Made by a program: the position numbers and the translations under genes. From Elusimicrobiota bacterium (lineage in GTDB: Bacteria; Elusimicrobiota; Elusimicrobia; UBA1565; UBA9628), in the NCBI GenBank assembly GCA_016182905.1, contig JACPFR010000031.1, forward strand, positions 1 to 64,000: a stretch of DNA of 64,000 bases, in the 5' to 3' direction. Positions 34,334 to 42,269 of this stretch are shown piece after piece (the stretch's first letter is position 1; every line of letters begins with the position of its first letter). Below the pieces are notes generated by a model. The model was not told where the DNA came from. It ran no database searches and worked only from the letters and a program-made list of their open reading frames with translations.

Positions 34334-34480
34334 CTGGCCTACGCGCGCGTAGTCGTCAACGCAGCCGACTCCGTGTCGCTTTCGCGCATCGTCAACTGCC
34401 CGCCGCGGGGTCTCGGCGCCAAGATCGAGGGCCTGGGGCCCAACCCTATGGTCGCGCCGAAGGCCTGCCGCGTCTGGTAG
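34334..34480 (+). pseudogene. Chimeric relic: UvrD/PcrA helicase piece joined to pepO 3' end
   Basis: The frame ending at TAG 34478-34480 reads [20 protein letters not shown]...[15 protein letters not shown], which matches the UvrD/PcrA helicase segment LAYxRxxVNxxDxxSLxRIVNxPxRGIG. It runs directly into [12 protein letters not shown]-stop, identical over 36 nt to the 3' end of the M13 peptidase gene at 31703-31738. Upstream the helicase frame is broken by a 2-nt insertion near 34331. This is a recombination product, not a working gene. Confidence 0.7.
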
Positions 34481-34500
34481 CTCTTGATCTATTCTCAATG

Positions 34501-34530
34501 ATGATCACTCGTCCCGGGACGAGTGATCAT
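34501..34530. repeat. Perfect 30-bp palindrome
   Basis: Fifteen bases ATGATCACTCGTCCC are followed by their exact reverse complement. A degenerate copy with the same left half lies at 24707-24737. Flanking small inverted repeats (ATCTA...TAGAT at 34529-34544) extend the structure. It borders the chimeric relic, so it may mark a recombination point or a mobile palindromic unit. Confidence 0.8.
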
Positions 34531-34633
34531 CTATCGTTGTAGATCGGCGTTAGCATCCCGGGGTCAGACCTCCCGTCGTTGCGTTGTGCGCCATCCCTTG
34601 ACGCCGCACCGATTCCGGGGCTATAGTGCGGAA

Positions 34634-35239
34634 ATGACCAAGAACGACGCCTTGCTGGCCTTTCTACTCCTCGCCGCCCCGTGCCTGCGCGCCGCGGCTC
34701 AGCCCGCCGATGCCGCGCTGGCGACCGAACCCGCCGACATCATCGTTCCCTTGAACGTACGCGACCCTTCCGCTTTGGTCATGGGGCCGGGGGCGGGAGG
34801 GGCGCCCAACACCATTTCCATCGAGGCGCCCGTCCGGGCCCCGGCCGCCGGGGCCTTGAAGGTCGCGAAGTCGTCTTTTGACAAGGCCGGTCCGGCGCGG
34901 GGGCGGCGCTCCGTCGGGGTCCCGGTGCCGGAGGATCAGCTGTTGACCGTCAAGCCCGGCGATCACGTGGACCTCCTGGCCGTCTTCGATCGCGTCAACG
35001 GCGCCGGCGTCAAGGAGAAGACCGCGGCGACGATCCTGCAGAACGTGAAGGTCCTCGGGGTGACGACCAGCGCCGACCTGCGCGCGACGGGGGTCCTGAC
35101 GCTCGAGCTGAATCCGGTCGAGGCGCAGTACGCTCTGCTGGGAGTGCGCCAGGCCGACCTGGGCGTCGCCGTGCGCTCTCCGGGCGACGAGGAGATGTAC
35201 CCGATGGAGATGTCGGCGTTTTTCCGGCTTTTCCGCTGA
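34634..35239 (+). CDS. CpaB/RcpC-like pilus-assembly-type protein
   Basis: A 201-residue exported protein (signal LLAFLLLAAPCLRAAA). Residues about 95-190 resemble the RcpC/CpaB C-terminal domain of Flp pilus assembly: RSVGVPVPEDQLLTVKPGDHVDLLAVFDR, ILQNVKVLGV, LELNPVEAQYALLGVRQADLGVAVRSPGD. The SAF domain usually in front is missing, and no tad/flp genes are nearby, so it may be a stand-alone relative. Promoter TTGACG (34598-34603), N18, TATAGT (34622-34627), then 6 nt to the ATG. Confidence 0.7.
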   Translation: MTKNDALLAFLLLAAPCLRAAAQPADAALATEPADIIVPLNVRDPSALVMGPGAGGAPNTISIEAPVRAPAAGALKVAKSSFDKAGPARGRRSVGVPVPEDQLLTVKPGDHVDLLAVFDRVNGAGVKEKTAATILQNVKVLGVTTSADLRATGVLTLELNPVEAQYALLGVRQADLGVAVRSPGDEEMYPMEMSAFFRLFR

Positions 35240-35246
35240 CGCCCGG

Positions 35247-36596
35247 CTAGGAGAGCGCGCCCAGCAGGCGCCGGCGCACCGACAGCGCGATGCGGGACAG
35301 CTCCGCGCGGCGCTCGGAGAGCGCCGCTACGGTCCACGTCGCGTGCAGCGCCGCGAGCTTCAGGTCGCCGCGGTCGAGCGCCGCGACGGCTGACTCCAGG
35401 TTGCGGGCCGCGAGGCGCTTGGCCTCGACGCGGCCGCGCCCGGCCCACTCGGCGGCGGCCGACAGCCGCGCCCGCGCCTGGGCGCGGTCCGCGGCCGACG
35501 GCCGCGGAGAGGAGAGCAGGGCCTCGGCGTGGCGCAGGCTCGTCTCGAACTCGAGCGTCTCCAGGTAGTCGGCGCGCGAGGACTCGAGGGCATGCACCTG
35601 GGCGCGCAGCGCGGAGGAGAGCTTCTCGTAGGGGACCGGGGCCGGGGTCTTCACCTCGGGGTGCGCAACGAGCGCCTTGGCGGCGAGGATCGCGTCGGAC
35701 TTCGGGCGCTTGGCCAGCGCCTCGAAGGCGGCGGCGGCCTTGAGGTCCGCGGCGTCGCGGCCAGCCTGACGCAAGGTCGCCGCGGCGGCGCGCAGGGCCT
35801 GGCGCGCTTCGGCGGGGCGGCCGTTGCGCGCGTGGCGCGCGGCGGCGTCGAGCTCGGCGTGGATGTTCGACCAGCGGTTCCAGACCACGTAGGGCCGGCC
35901 GTCGCCGAAGACTTCCTCGCCGCGGGCGAGCGCCTCGAGGCGGGTCGCCTCGGCGGCGGAGGCGGCGGCGCTGTTGTGCGCGCCGACCAAGGACCACAGG
36001 GCCGCGTTGCGCTTGAACGCCTTCGGCGCGACCGGCGACTCGTCGGAGATCATCTCGCGCGCCACGCGCAGCTGCAGGGCGGCGAGCTCGCCGCTGACGG
36101 CGGCCAGGCGGACCGGCTCGCCCGCGCGCTCGGCCTTGGCGCGCTCGCGGCGCAGGACCTTCACGCGCCCGCGCGGGGACTGGCCCTCGGGCAGCTCGAC
36201 GGCCGGCAGGCCGGCCAGCACGCCGTCGAAGTCGAGGAGCAAGGCGCGCTTGAGCGCGTTGAGGGCGGCGGGCGTCTCGTTGGCCTTCTCCTTCGAGTGG
36301 ATCTCGGCGAGTGCGGCGTACAGGCGGTCGGCGTCGTCGCGCAGGCCGAGGACGGTGCGGGCCGGGAGCGCGGCGGGGACGACCGCGGCGGGCGCCTGGG
36401 GCGCGGCGGGGGCGGAGAGAAGGGAGGGGGCGAGGGCCGGGGAGAGAGGAGCGGCAATCGAAGGCGCGGAGATCGCGGGAGCGGAGAAGACCGTGACGGC
36501 CGGTGCGGCGGAGCCCTGAAGTGCGGGGACGACGCGGACCTGGGCGGCGGCGGGGAAAGCGAGGAAAAGGGCGAGCAAGGACCGGAGGATCTTCAT
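35247..36596 (-). CDS. Exported helical protein with A/P/S/L-rich N-terminus
   Basis: A 449-residue protein with signal KILRSLLALFLAFPAAAQ, then an 60-residue low-complexity tract built of APxISAPSIAAPLSPALAPSLL-like units, then about 370 residues of Ala/Arg-rich amphipathic helices without known motifs. The tract resembles those of the 36709 and 49091 proteins. Large helical surface or periplasmic protein of unknown role. TAGAAT (36603-36608) ends 6 nt before the ATG on the minus strand; divergent from the 36709 gene. Confidence 0.65.
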   Translation of the reverse strand: MKILRSLLALFLAFPAAAQVRVVPALQGSAAPAVTVFSAPAISAPSIAAPLSPALAPSLLSAPAAPQAPAAVVPAALPARTVLGLRDDADRLYAALAEIHSKEKANETPAALNALKRALLLDFDGVLAGLPAVELPEGQSPRGRVKVLRRERAKAERAGEPVRLAAVSGELAALQLRVAREMISDESPVAPKAFKRNAALWSLVGAHNSAAASAAEATRLEALARGEEVFGDGRPYVVWNRWSNIHAELDAAARHARNGRPAEARQALRAAAATLRQAGRDAADLKAAAAFEALAKRPKSDAILAAKALVAHPEVKTPAPVPYEKLSSALRAQVHALESSRADYLETLEFETSLRHAEALLSSPRPSAADRAQARARLSAAAEWAGRGRVEAKRLAARNLESAVAALDRGDLKLAALHATWTVAALSERRAELSRIALSVRRRLLGALS

Positions 36597-36708
36597 AGGC
36601 CTATTCTACCGCGCTCCGGACGCGCCGCTCTGGGTCCTGCGCTCCCCCCGGGCGGGGGGCCTAAAGGGCCCCTGGCGCGGAAGCCTCTCCGGGGCTACAC
36701 TGGCGTCG

Positions 36709-38496
36709 ATGGCCCCTCGGTCCCTGGTCGCCTTCCTATTCTTGGCCGCCGCCGCGCCCTGCCGGGCGGGCGAGGCCCGCGTCGTCGTCGAGCGCGTCGA
36801 GACCGCGCCGCGGATCAGCGCGCCCGTCCTTTCGGTCCCCCTGCTCTCGCCCGCGCAGACCTCGTTATCCCTGTCGCCGGTCATGTCGCCGCTCGCGGCG
36901 TCGCCCGCGGCGATCGCCCCGATCCCCGTCCTGCCCGCGCCCGTCGCCGGCCTGGCGCCCGCTCCGGCGCTGGTCCCCGTCAAGGCCGCCGCCTCGGTTC
37001 CCGCTTCGCCGTCGCGCGGCCCGCCCGCGGCCGCCGCCCCCGCCGAGGAGGACGCCGGCGCCGCGCTGTTCGACGGCGCCAAGGCCGCCGAGATCCTGTC
37101 CGGCGCCGCGCGCTCCGTTTCCGGCCGTCCGCTCGAGGCCGGCGTCTTCATCCAGAACGAGCAGGAAGGCAGCCTCATCGCGCAGGATTACCGCGACTCG
37201 TCCGGGACCTTCTTCAAGTATTACCGGCCCGTCGAGCTGCGCCCCGCGCTCGTCGCCGAGGTGCGGGCCGGCCTCAAGGGCTTCGCGAAGGCCGGCTACG
37301 GCCTGCGCCGCGCGCTGTCGCCGTTCTCGAAAGGCGACGGCGCGGTCTGGGAGGCCTTGAGCAAGGAGGCCAAGCTCGCCTATCTCGACAAGTACGAGAA
37401 GGCGGTGACCGCCGAGCGCGGGGCCCAGGCCGCGTGGAAGGGCAAGACCTTCCTCCTGATGGAGCGCGCCGCGGGCGCGCCGGACTTCCTCGCCGAGCAC
37501 CCGGACATGGAGGCGCCGCCCTCGGGCTACGAGCACATCCCGGGCCATCGCTTCCTCCAGCCCGAGATCGTCAGCGGCAAGACGACGCCGGCCGCGTCGG
37601 TCGGCGAGGCGCTCGGCCGCACGAGGCTCATCATCGGCGACACGGGCCACGCCGGCACGCAGTACCACGTCTTCGTGAAGGCCGAGCCCGCGGCCCTGCG
37701 GGCGCAGCTCCAGGGGCTTCAGGCCGCCCTGCAGGCGTTCAACGACGCGCTGTACGCCCGGGCGGTCCAGGACAGCTTCCAGAACGTCGTGCACGCCTCG
37801 CTGCAGCCCTGGCACGCGGGCCGCTCCCGCCGCGTCGCCGGCTTGCTCGCCGCGGAGGGGGAGGCGCACCAGCCGTCGGCGGACGACCCGGACAGCGAGA
37901 AGCACGCCTTCGTCGGCCTGCGCTGGTGGGGCATGGAGAACGGCAAGGCCGTCGTATCGCTCGAGCTGCGCGGCGCGAGCCTGCCCTTCAAGGGCCGCAA
38001 GTCCGCGGCGCGCGACATGGAGACGGCCGAGCTGCCCAAGCGCGACTACGGCGAGGCGGAGCGCTGGCTCTCGCTGCTGTCGGCGTACGCGGAGTCGCTC
38101 GCGAAGGGAACGGCGCCGAAGGCCGCGCGGCGGCCGTTGGTCCTCGACGCGGCGGCGGCGGACGCCCTGCTCGCGGCGCGGGCGGCCAAGCGGGGCATGC
38201 CGCCGGGCTCCTACCTGCCGGCCGGGGAGCTGTCGAGGCGGTTCACCGGCGGCGTCGCTCCGGGCCTGCTCGCGCCTTTCGCCGCGTCGGCGCCGGGCTC
38301 CGCCGAGCTCGACCTCTTCCTCGACGAGTGGCTCGCCGTGTCCGCGAAGGTCCGCTCGCTGGAAGCCTCCGGGGGGACCTTGGCCGACGCGCGGCGCTTG
38401 CTCGAGTATCAGCTGTGGAGCGCCTACGCCGGCTGGGGCCGCTCGCACGAGCAGGTCGCCCGCGCGCGCCTGGCCGCGATCCTCGCGGGCCGCTGA
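36709..38496 (+). CDS. Large exported protein of unknown function
   Basis: A 595-residue protein with a signal (APRSLVAFLFLAAAAPCRA), a Pro/Ala/Leu/Ser-rich tract to about residue 110, and a long globular part. The globular part contains GYEHIPGHRF, GDTGHAGTQYHVFVKAEP, FVGLRWWGMENGKAVVSLELRG and a charged C-terminal helical bundle. The ordered H-H...E pattern recalls carboxylate-amine ligase/amidoligase folds, but this is weak and I do not assign it. TACACT (36696-36701) ends 7 nt before the ATG. Confidence 0.65.
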   Translation: MAPRSLVAFLFLAAAAPCRAGEARVVVERVETAPRISAPVLSVPLLSPAQTSLSLSPVMSPLAASPAAIAPIPVLPAPVAGLAPAPALVPVKAAASVPASPSRGPPAAAAPAEEDAGAALFDGAKAAEILSGAARSVSGRPLEAGVFIQNEQEGSLIAQDYRDSSGTFFKYYRPVELRPALVAEVRAGLKGFAKAGYGLRRALSPFSKGDGAVWEALSKEAKLAYLDKYEKAVTAERGAQAAWKGKTFLLMERAAGAPDFLAEHPDMEAPPSGYEHIPGHRFLQPEIVSGKTTPAASVGEALGRTRLIIGDTGHAGTQYHVFVKAEPAALRAQLQGLQAALQAFNDALYARAVQDSFQNVVHASLQPWHAGRSRRVAGLLAAEGEAHQPSADDPDSEKHAFVGLRWWGMENGKAVVSLELRGASLPFKGRKSAARDMETAELPKRDYGEAERWLSLLSAYAESLAKGTAPKAARRPLVLDAAAADALLAARAAKRGMPPGSYLPAGELSRRFTGGVAPGLLAPFAASAPGSAELDLFLDEWLAVSAKVRSLEASGGTLADARRLLEYQLWSAYAGWGRSHEQVARARLAAILAGR

Positions 38497-38538
38497 GCGC
38501 CCGCCCTCGGCCTCGGCCCCGGCCCCGGCGCTTGCCGG

Positions 38539-38796
38539 CTAGCTGATTCCGGCGGCGGAAAAGAAGTAGGCGTTCTTTTCCAGGTCGAGCTTTTCTCCCA
38601 GGAGCTTCTCGAAATAGGGGACCCGGTCGCCCACGAGCTCGAAGCCGCCGGAGTACAACTCGAGATCGTCGGCCGGGGCCGCGAAGAGCTGGTGCAGCGC
38701 TTTCAGATCCGGGTTCTCGATCTCGCGCTCCCAGACCAGCTTCTCGGTCTCGTTGTCGTAACACTCCACGACGTAGACGATCTTTTTATATTCCAT
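38539..38796 (-). CDS. Small acidic protein, candidate immunity protein
   Basis: An 85-residue cytoplasmic protein, MEYKKIVYVVECYDNETEKL...VWEREIENPDL..., alpha/beta and acidic. I recognise it only as similar to small uncharacterised families near toxin loci. It starts 3 nt after the stop of a truncated second copy of the neighbouring toxin candidate, exactly as the DUF4279 gene follows the intact copy, which suggests an immunity role. Lower GC than its surroundings. Confidence 0.6.
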   Translation of the reverse strand: MEYKKIVYVVECYDNETEKLVWEREIENPDLKALHQLFAAPADDLELYSGGFELVGDRVPYFEKLLGEKLDLEKNAYFFSAAGIS

Positions 38797-38799
38797 AGC

Positions 38800-38916
38800 T
38801 CATTTCTCGAGGGGTCGTTTGGTCCGATCCGGAGGCTTGGTCGGCTGCTGCTCGAGATGGAGCCGCGGCAAGACCACGACGACAGCGAAGGTGCCGACGG
38901 CCCACCCTGGAATCAT
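38800..38916 (-). pseudogene. Truncated second copy of the toxin candidate
   Basis: The frame MIPGWAVGTFAVVVVLPRLHL, then EQQPTKPPDRTKRPLEK-stop (38 codons) matches PWWALGSFAVVVLPHLHLER in the 39343-40047 protein, and the DNA is similar too. After LHLE the two diverge completely. It is a remnant with a different C-terminal end, or a tiny membrane peptide, placed between two candidate immunity genes. Confidence 0.65.
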
Positions 38917-38935
38917 GGAATTTCAAAAAAGGTGT

Positions 38936-39340
38936 TTAAGGGTAGATATCCAGGGCGAGTTGGATGCCCAGGGCTGACATTTCGCGAAGGTCGAGATCTT
39001 CCAAAACGATGCCGGCGTTACCCTCGAGCAGAAGGATCAGGTAGTATTCCAGCCTCCCGCCGCTGCGGCGTATCTTTTGGAGCGCCGCCTTGCGTTTTCC
39101 CAAGGTGCGCGTCCATTTGCGAAGAGATTTTTCGAAGGTATCCCGTCTGCCTTCAACGAGCTCATAACAGCAGTACGTCTGATCGTAGACGCCCTTGAGC
39201 GGCTCATCCTTGGGAGTCTTGCGGGGCTTGCCGACTTCCTGTTTATAATTCGCCTTGCGACCGACAGCAGTGTCGATATCTGCGATGGAAGCCTTCGGAT
39301 GGAAAACACGAAAAGCGAGGCTGAATTTAAAGTCGTTCAT
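38936..39340 (-). CDS. DUF4279-family protein, candidate immunity protein
   Basis: A 134-residue protein beginning NDFKFSLAFRVFHPKASIAD with GRKANYKQEVGKPRK, matching DUF4279. Many DUF4279 genes are small solitary cytoplasmic proteins near polymorphic-toxin loci. Its ATG is 2 nt after the stop of the toxin candidate. Base composition is clearly lower in GC than the core. An immunity function is inference from position. Confidence 0.65.
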   Translation of the reverse strand: MNDFKFSLAFRVFHPKASIADIDTAVGRKANYKQEVGKPRKTPKDEPLKGVYDQTYCCYELVEGRRDTFEKSLRKWTRTLGKRKAALQKIRRSGGRLEYYLILLLEGNAGIVLEDLDLREMSALGIQLALDIYP

Positions 39341-39342
39341 GT

Positions 39343-40047
39343 TTAGGGCAGGAAGGATTCGTACGGTCCGTTATCTCGCGCTTCGCCCTTTTCGTCATTC
39401 GTAATGATACGTCCATCAGGTGTGATGCCAGTCCAATCGGCAGGCCCGGCGCCAACCTGTTTTTTAAGTTTACCATGATGCTCGCGTGGGATTCTCTCAT
39501 CTTTGTCTATGGGCAGCGTGCCTGTAGGACAATTCTTGGGCTTTGCTCCCTTATCCACCTTCTTTGCGGCGAGCGTCCAGTTGTCCCAACTCGACGTCAC
39601 GACGGGCACGTAGCGCTCGAGGTGGAGGTGCGGCAAGACGACGACCGCGAAGGAGCCGAGGGCCCACCAGGGACTGATCAACGTGCGCCCGACGTAGAGC
39701 GTGCCGAAAGCCATGATGGCCAGGTGCTCCTGATAGTCGGCCTGCAGCGCGGCCTTGACCGTGCGCCCTTCGCGGATGCCGACGTCGTCGAGCTCCGCCA
39801 CGGGCTTGATCTGCAGCATGTTGCTGTACGCGGCGGCGTGGCGCTCCGCGGCCCGGCGCTGGCATTCGGAATCGCAGACCGGCCCCTTGTCCTCATAGCC
39901 CCAGCCGCTTTCAGGCTTGCCGCCGCCGATGGTACCGTAGCCGGGACAAGAGGGAGCATTGGCGACGCTGCAGAGTTCGGAGAGCGACTGGGCACCGGCC
40001 GGAAGCGGGGCGAGGAGAAGGAGCAGCGTAAGGAGTTCACCGCGCAT
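39343..40047 (-). CDS. Exported protein with toxin-like C-terminus
   Basis: A 234-residue protein: signal MRGELLTLLLLLAPLPAGAQ, a Cys-containing region (CSVANAPSCPG, CDSEC), a hydrophobic segment (WWALGSFAVVVLPHLH) near 130-145, then a polar C-terminal domain of about 75 residues with CPTGTLPIDKDERIPREHHG and DWTGITPDGRI...GPYESFLP. The compact charged tail with a DWTGITPDG turn is reminiscent of polymorphic-toxin tips, but I cannot name a family or activity. The DUF4279 gene follows at once. A truncated paralogue lies downstream. Divergent from the 40095 gene. Confidence 0.6.
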   Translation of the reverse strand: MRGELLTLLLLLAPLPAGAQSLSELCSVANAPSCPGYGTIGGGKPESGWGYEDKGPVCDSECQRRAAERHAAAYSNMLQIKPVAELDDVGIREGRTVKAALQADYQEHLAIMAFGTLYVGRTLISPWWALGSFAVVVLPHLHLERYVPVVTSSWDNWTLAAKKVDKGAKPKNCPTGTLPIDKDERIPREHHGKLKKQVGAGPADWTGITPDGRIITNDEKGEARDNGPYESFLP

Positions 40048-40094
40048 CGCCTGGAGGATATTACATTTCCAATAAATTTGATAGTCTCACGGAA

Positions 40095-40976
40095 ATGGGC
40101 TTCCTGTTCCTGCTCCTGCTGGCGGCGCCCGCCGCGGCCTACGACCTTCCCGCCTTGCCGATCTACGTCGAGCTGCATGGCGGCTCGCCGATCTGCGGCT
40201 CGCAGGCGCTGCTCGACAACTTGAATTCCCGGTTCACCCGCGTGACCTCGAGCAACCCGGACCTTCACATCAGTTGCCGTGAAGGCGAGAATCTGATCCT
40301 CGAGGCGCGAACGGCGGCGGGCAAGGGCATCGCCCGCTTCACCGTCGAGATATCGCAGACCTCGAAGCCCGAGACCTTGGCCTACCTGGGTGCGGCGCAT
40401 CTGGCTAAGGACCGCGATGTCATCGATGCGGCGCTGTTGGCCCACAACGCCAACCTCGCGGAGCCCGCCGCCGAGTATCTGGCGCAGGGCGACCTGCTCC
40501 GGGCCGCCAGCCACTTCACCGCCGCGCTGGAGTCGGACCTGGATCCGCGGGTTCTCTACTACGGCCTCTATCTGGCCGCGGCGCGAGGCGGACGCCTGCG
40601 CGACGCGAAGTGGCATCTGGCCGCTTTCTCCAAGTCGTCGGACCTCGACCCCCGCGATCTCACCGACGAGCAACTCCGCGCCTTCATCGAAGCGCGCAAC
40701 GCCGGCGGCGACCGGCCCGGTGATGCGGACGCGATCTTCCGGGAGTACGAGAACGCCGCCCGTGCGCACAAGTGGAACGAGGCCCTCTATCACCTGCGCA
40801 GGCTCCTCGTCGACGCGCCCTGGTACGAGCCGGCCTACCACGCTCTCGCGCAGACCTATGAGGCGGCGAAGTGGAAGCGCCTGGCCAAGCATTGGGAAAA
40901 ACGCGCCTCGTTCGTGCGCAGGCTCAACAAAGACGCCGGCCTCGGGGAAGATATTGAGAAGCGTCTGGCTCTGTAG
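40095..40976 (+). CDS. Exported TPR-like hypothetical protein
   Basis: A 293-residue protein with a signal (GFLFLLLLAAPAAA). Residues 20-110 are alpha/beta (a Cys pair at SPICGS and ISCRE); residues 125-290 form TPR-like helical pairs such as AAEYLAQGDLLRAASHFTAAL and WNEALYHLRRLLVDAPWYEPAYHAL. TAGTCT (40082-40087) ends 7 nt before the ATG. The next gene starts inside its end, so the two exported proteins are co-produced. No family name. Confidence 0.7.
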   Translation: MGFLFLLLLAAPAAAYDLPALPIYVELHGGSPICGSQALLDNLNSRFTRVTSSNPDLHISCREGENLILEARTAAGKGIARFTVEISQTSKPETLAYLGAAHLAKDRDVIDAALLAHNANLAEPAAEYLAQGDLLRAASHFTAALESDLDPRVLYYGLYLAAARGGRLRDAKWHLAAFSKSSDLDPRDLTDEQLRAFIEARNAGGDRPGDADAIFREYENAARAHKWNEALYHLRRLLVDAPWYEPAYHALAQTYEAAKWKRLAKHWEKRASFVRRLNKDAGLGEDIEKRLAL

Positions 40977-41685
40977 CTTCCTGTTGCTGGCCGCCGGAGA
41001 CGCCTCCGCCTACTGGCTGCGCATGGGCGGCGTCGGAGGGGAAGCCCGGACAGGCTCGCAGTTGGCGCGCGTCGGCGAGTTCGGGCTCTACGAGTCGCGC
41101 TATGGCCTCGGCCTGGGAACGACCATGCTCGAGGGACAGTTCGGCGCCTGGGACCTGCCGCGCCGCGGCCGGCCCGACGCCTCGGGCCACCTTATAGTCA
41201 GCGCCTTCCCCCTGCAGGCCTTCGCCACGCTCTACAGCTGGCGCGGCCCGGCCTTCCTGCACTTCTTGGACGACTCGAAGGCCGACTATAGCATCGGCCG
41301 GCTCGAGGCCTATGGCTCGTACACCAACTGGGCGCGTATGCACTTCTTCAGCGACGTGCAAACTCCTACCTTCTTCGGGCCGCCCGAAAGGACGGTGGTA
41401 CCGCGCGTCACAGCCCAGATGAAGGTCATCGACTACGGGTTGCGCGCCGATCACATGTTCGGCCTGTCCTGGACGCTGGCGGTCGGTCGCCAGGAGATCA
41501 CGGCGCGCGAGAGCGACGTGTTCCGCCGGAAATATTTCTCACGGTGGTACGGATCGGTGGGTGTCTACATCGGAGCCACTACGGGCACGGATTACTCGGG
41601 CGGCGTCTATCGGATATTCACCGACTCTTGGCGGGGCATGAAGGCTCTCTTCGGGGGCTCGACCGTGAGGAAAGAGAAGCTCTAA
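40954..41685 (+). CDS. Exported beta-rich protein, possible outer-membrane barrel
   Basis: A 243-residue protein starting at TTG inside the upstream gene (23-nt overlap); the start is set by a signal (LRSVWLCSFLLLAAGDASA) and a GGGGAAG sequence upstream. The mature part alternates short aromatic-rich strands and turns (GLYESRYGLGLGTTML, RLEAYGSYTNWARMHFF, YGSVGVYIGATTG), as in small outer-membrane beta-barrels. Function unknown; paired with the TPR-like protein upstream. Confidence 0.6.
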   Translation: MRSVWLCSFLLLAAGDASAYWLRMGGVGGEARTGSQLARVGEFGLYESRYGLGLGTTMLEGQFGAWDLPRRGRPDASGHLIVSAFPLQAFATLYSWRGPAFLHFLDDSKADYSIGRLEAYGSYTNWARMHFFSDVQTPTFFGPPERTVVPRVTAQMKVIDYGLRADHMFGLSWTLAVGRQEITARESDVFRRKYFSRWYGSVGVYIGATTGTDYSGGVYRIFTDSWRGMKALFGGSTVRKEKL

Positions 41686-41726
41686 AGCGTTTTTATTTCT
41701 CCGCTGAGGAGCGCCTCATGTTTCGT

Positions 41727-42269
41727 TTAACGGCTGAAGCGGGCCGCGGGAATCGACAGGACGCTCAGGAGCAGCACGGCGAGCGTGCGGCCGGCCCACA
41801 GCTCGAGGCCGGGGGACCATATCAGCGCGGTCAGGATTCCCGAGACCGCGTAGCCCATGAAGTAATCCACGGGCAGGCCGCCGATCTTGCGGCGGAACCA
41901 CGCCACCTCGCGCGTGCGCAGCGCGTCGAAGCCCCACGCCGGGTTCCAGACGAACCACTGCAGGTCCCACGCCGCGGTGACGAGCATGTACGACGACAGG
42001 CACTTGGCCCATAGCGCGAGCGAGAAGCCCGCGAACGCGAGCGGCAGATGGAACATCCCGATCAGGAACAAGGTGAGCCACAGGTGATAGCCGGTGAGCT
42101 CCTTGCCATTGGTGAGATTGAGCCACCACTCGGGGCCCCAGCGCCAGGTGGGGAGGTTGACGGCCCAGCCGTGGGCGCCCTCGATGTGGATCTCCACGCG
42201 GGCGAGGATGTGGCAGAGGGCGAAGAGATAAAGCCCCTCGCCCGCCCCGCCGAGAAGATCGGCGCTCAT
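41727..42269 (-). CDS. Membrane protein downstream of rsgA
   Basis: A 180-residue protein with four or five hydrophobic segments and many Trp residues (WRWGPEWWLNL, WDLQWFVWNPAWGFD), likely an inner-membrane protein. Its ATG overlaps the rsgA stop (ATGA). I have seen proteins of this type annotated only as hypothetical; a ribosome link is not supported beyond the operon. Confidence 0.65.
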   Translation of the reverse strand: MSADLLGGAGEGLYLFALCHILARVEIHIEGAHGWAVNLPTWRWGPEWWLNLTNGKELTGYHLWLTLFLIGMFHLPLAFAGFSLALWAKCLSSYMLVTAAWDLQWFVWNPAWGFDALRTREVAWFRRKIGGLPVDYFMGYAVSGILTALIWSPGLELWAGRTLAVLLLSVLSIPAARFSR

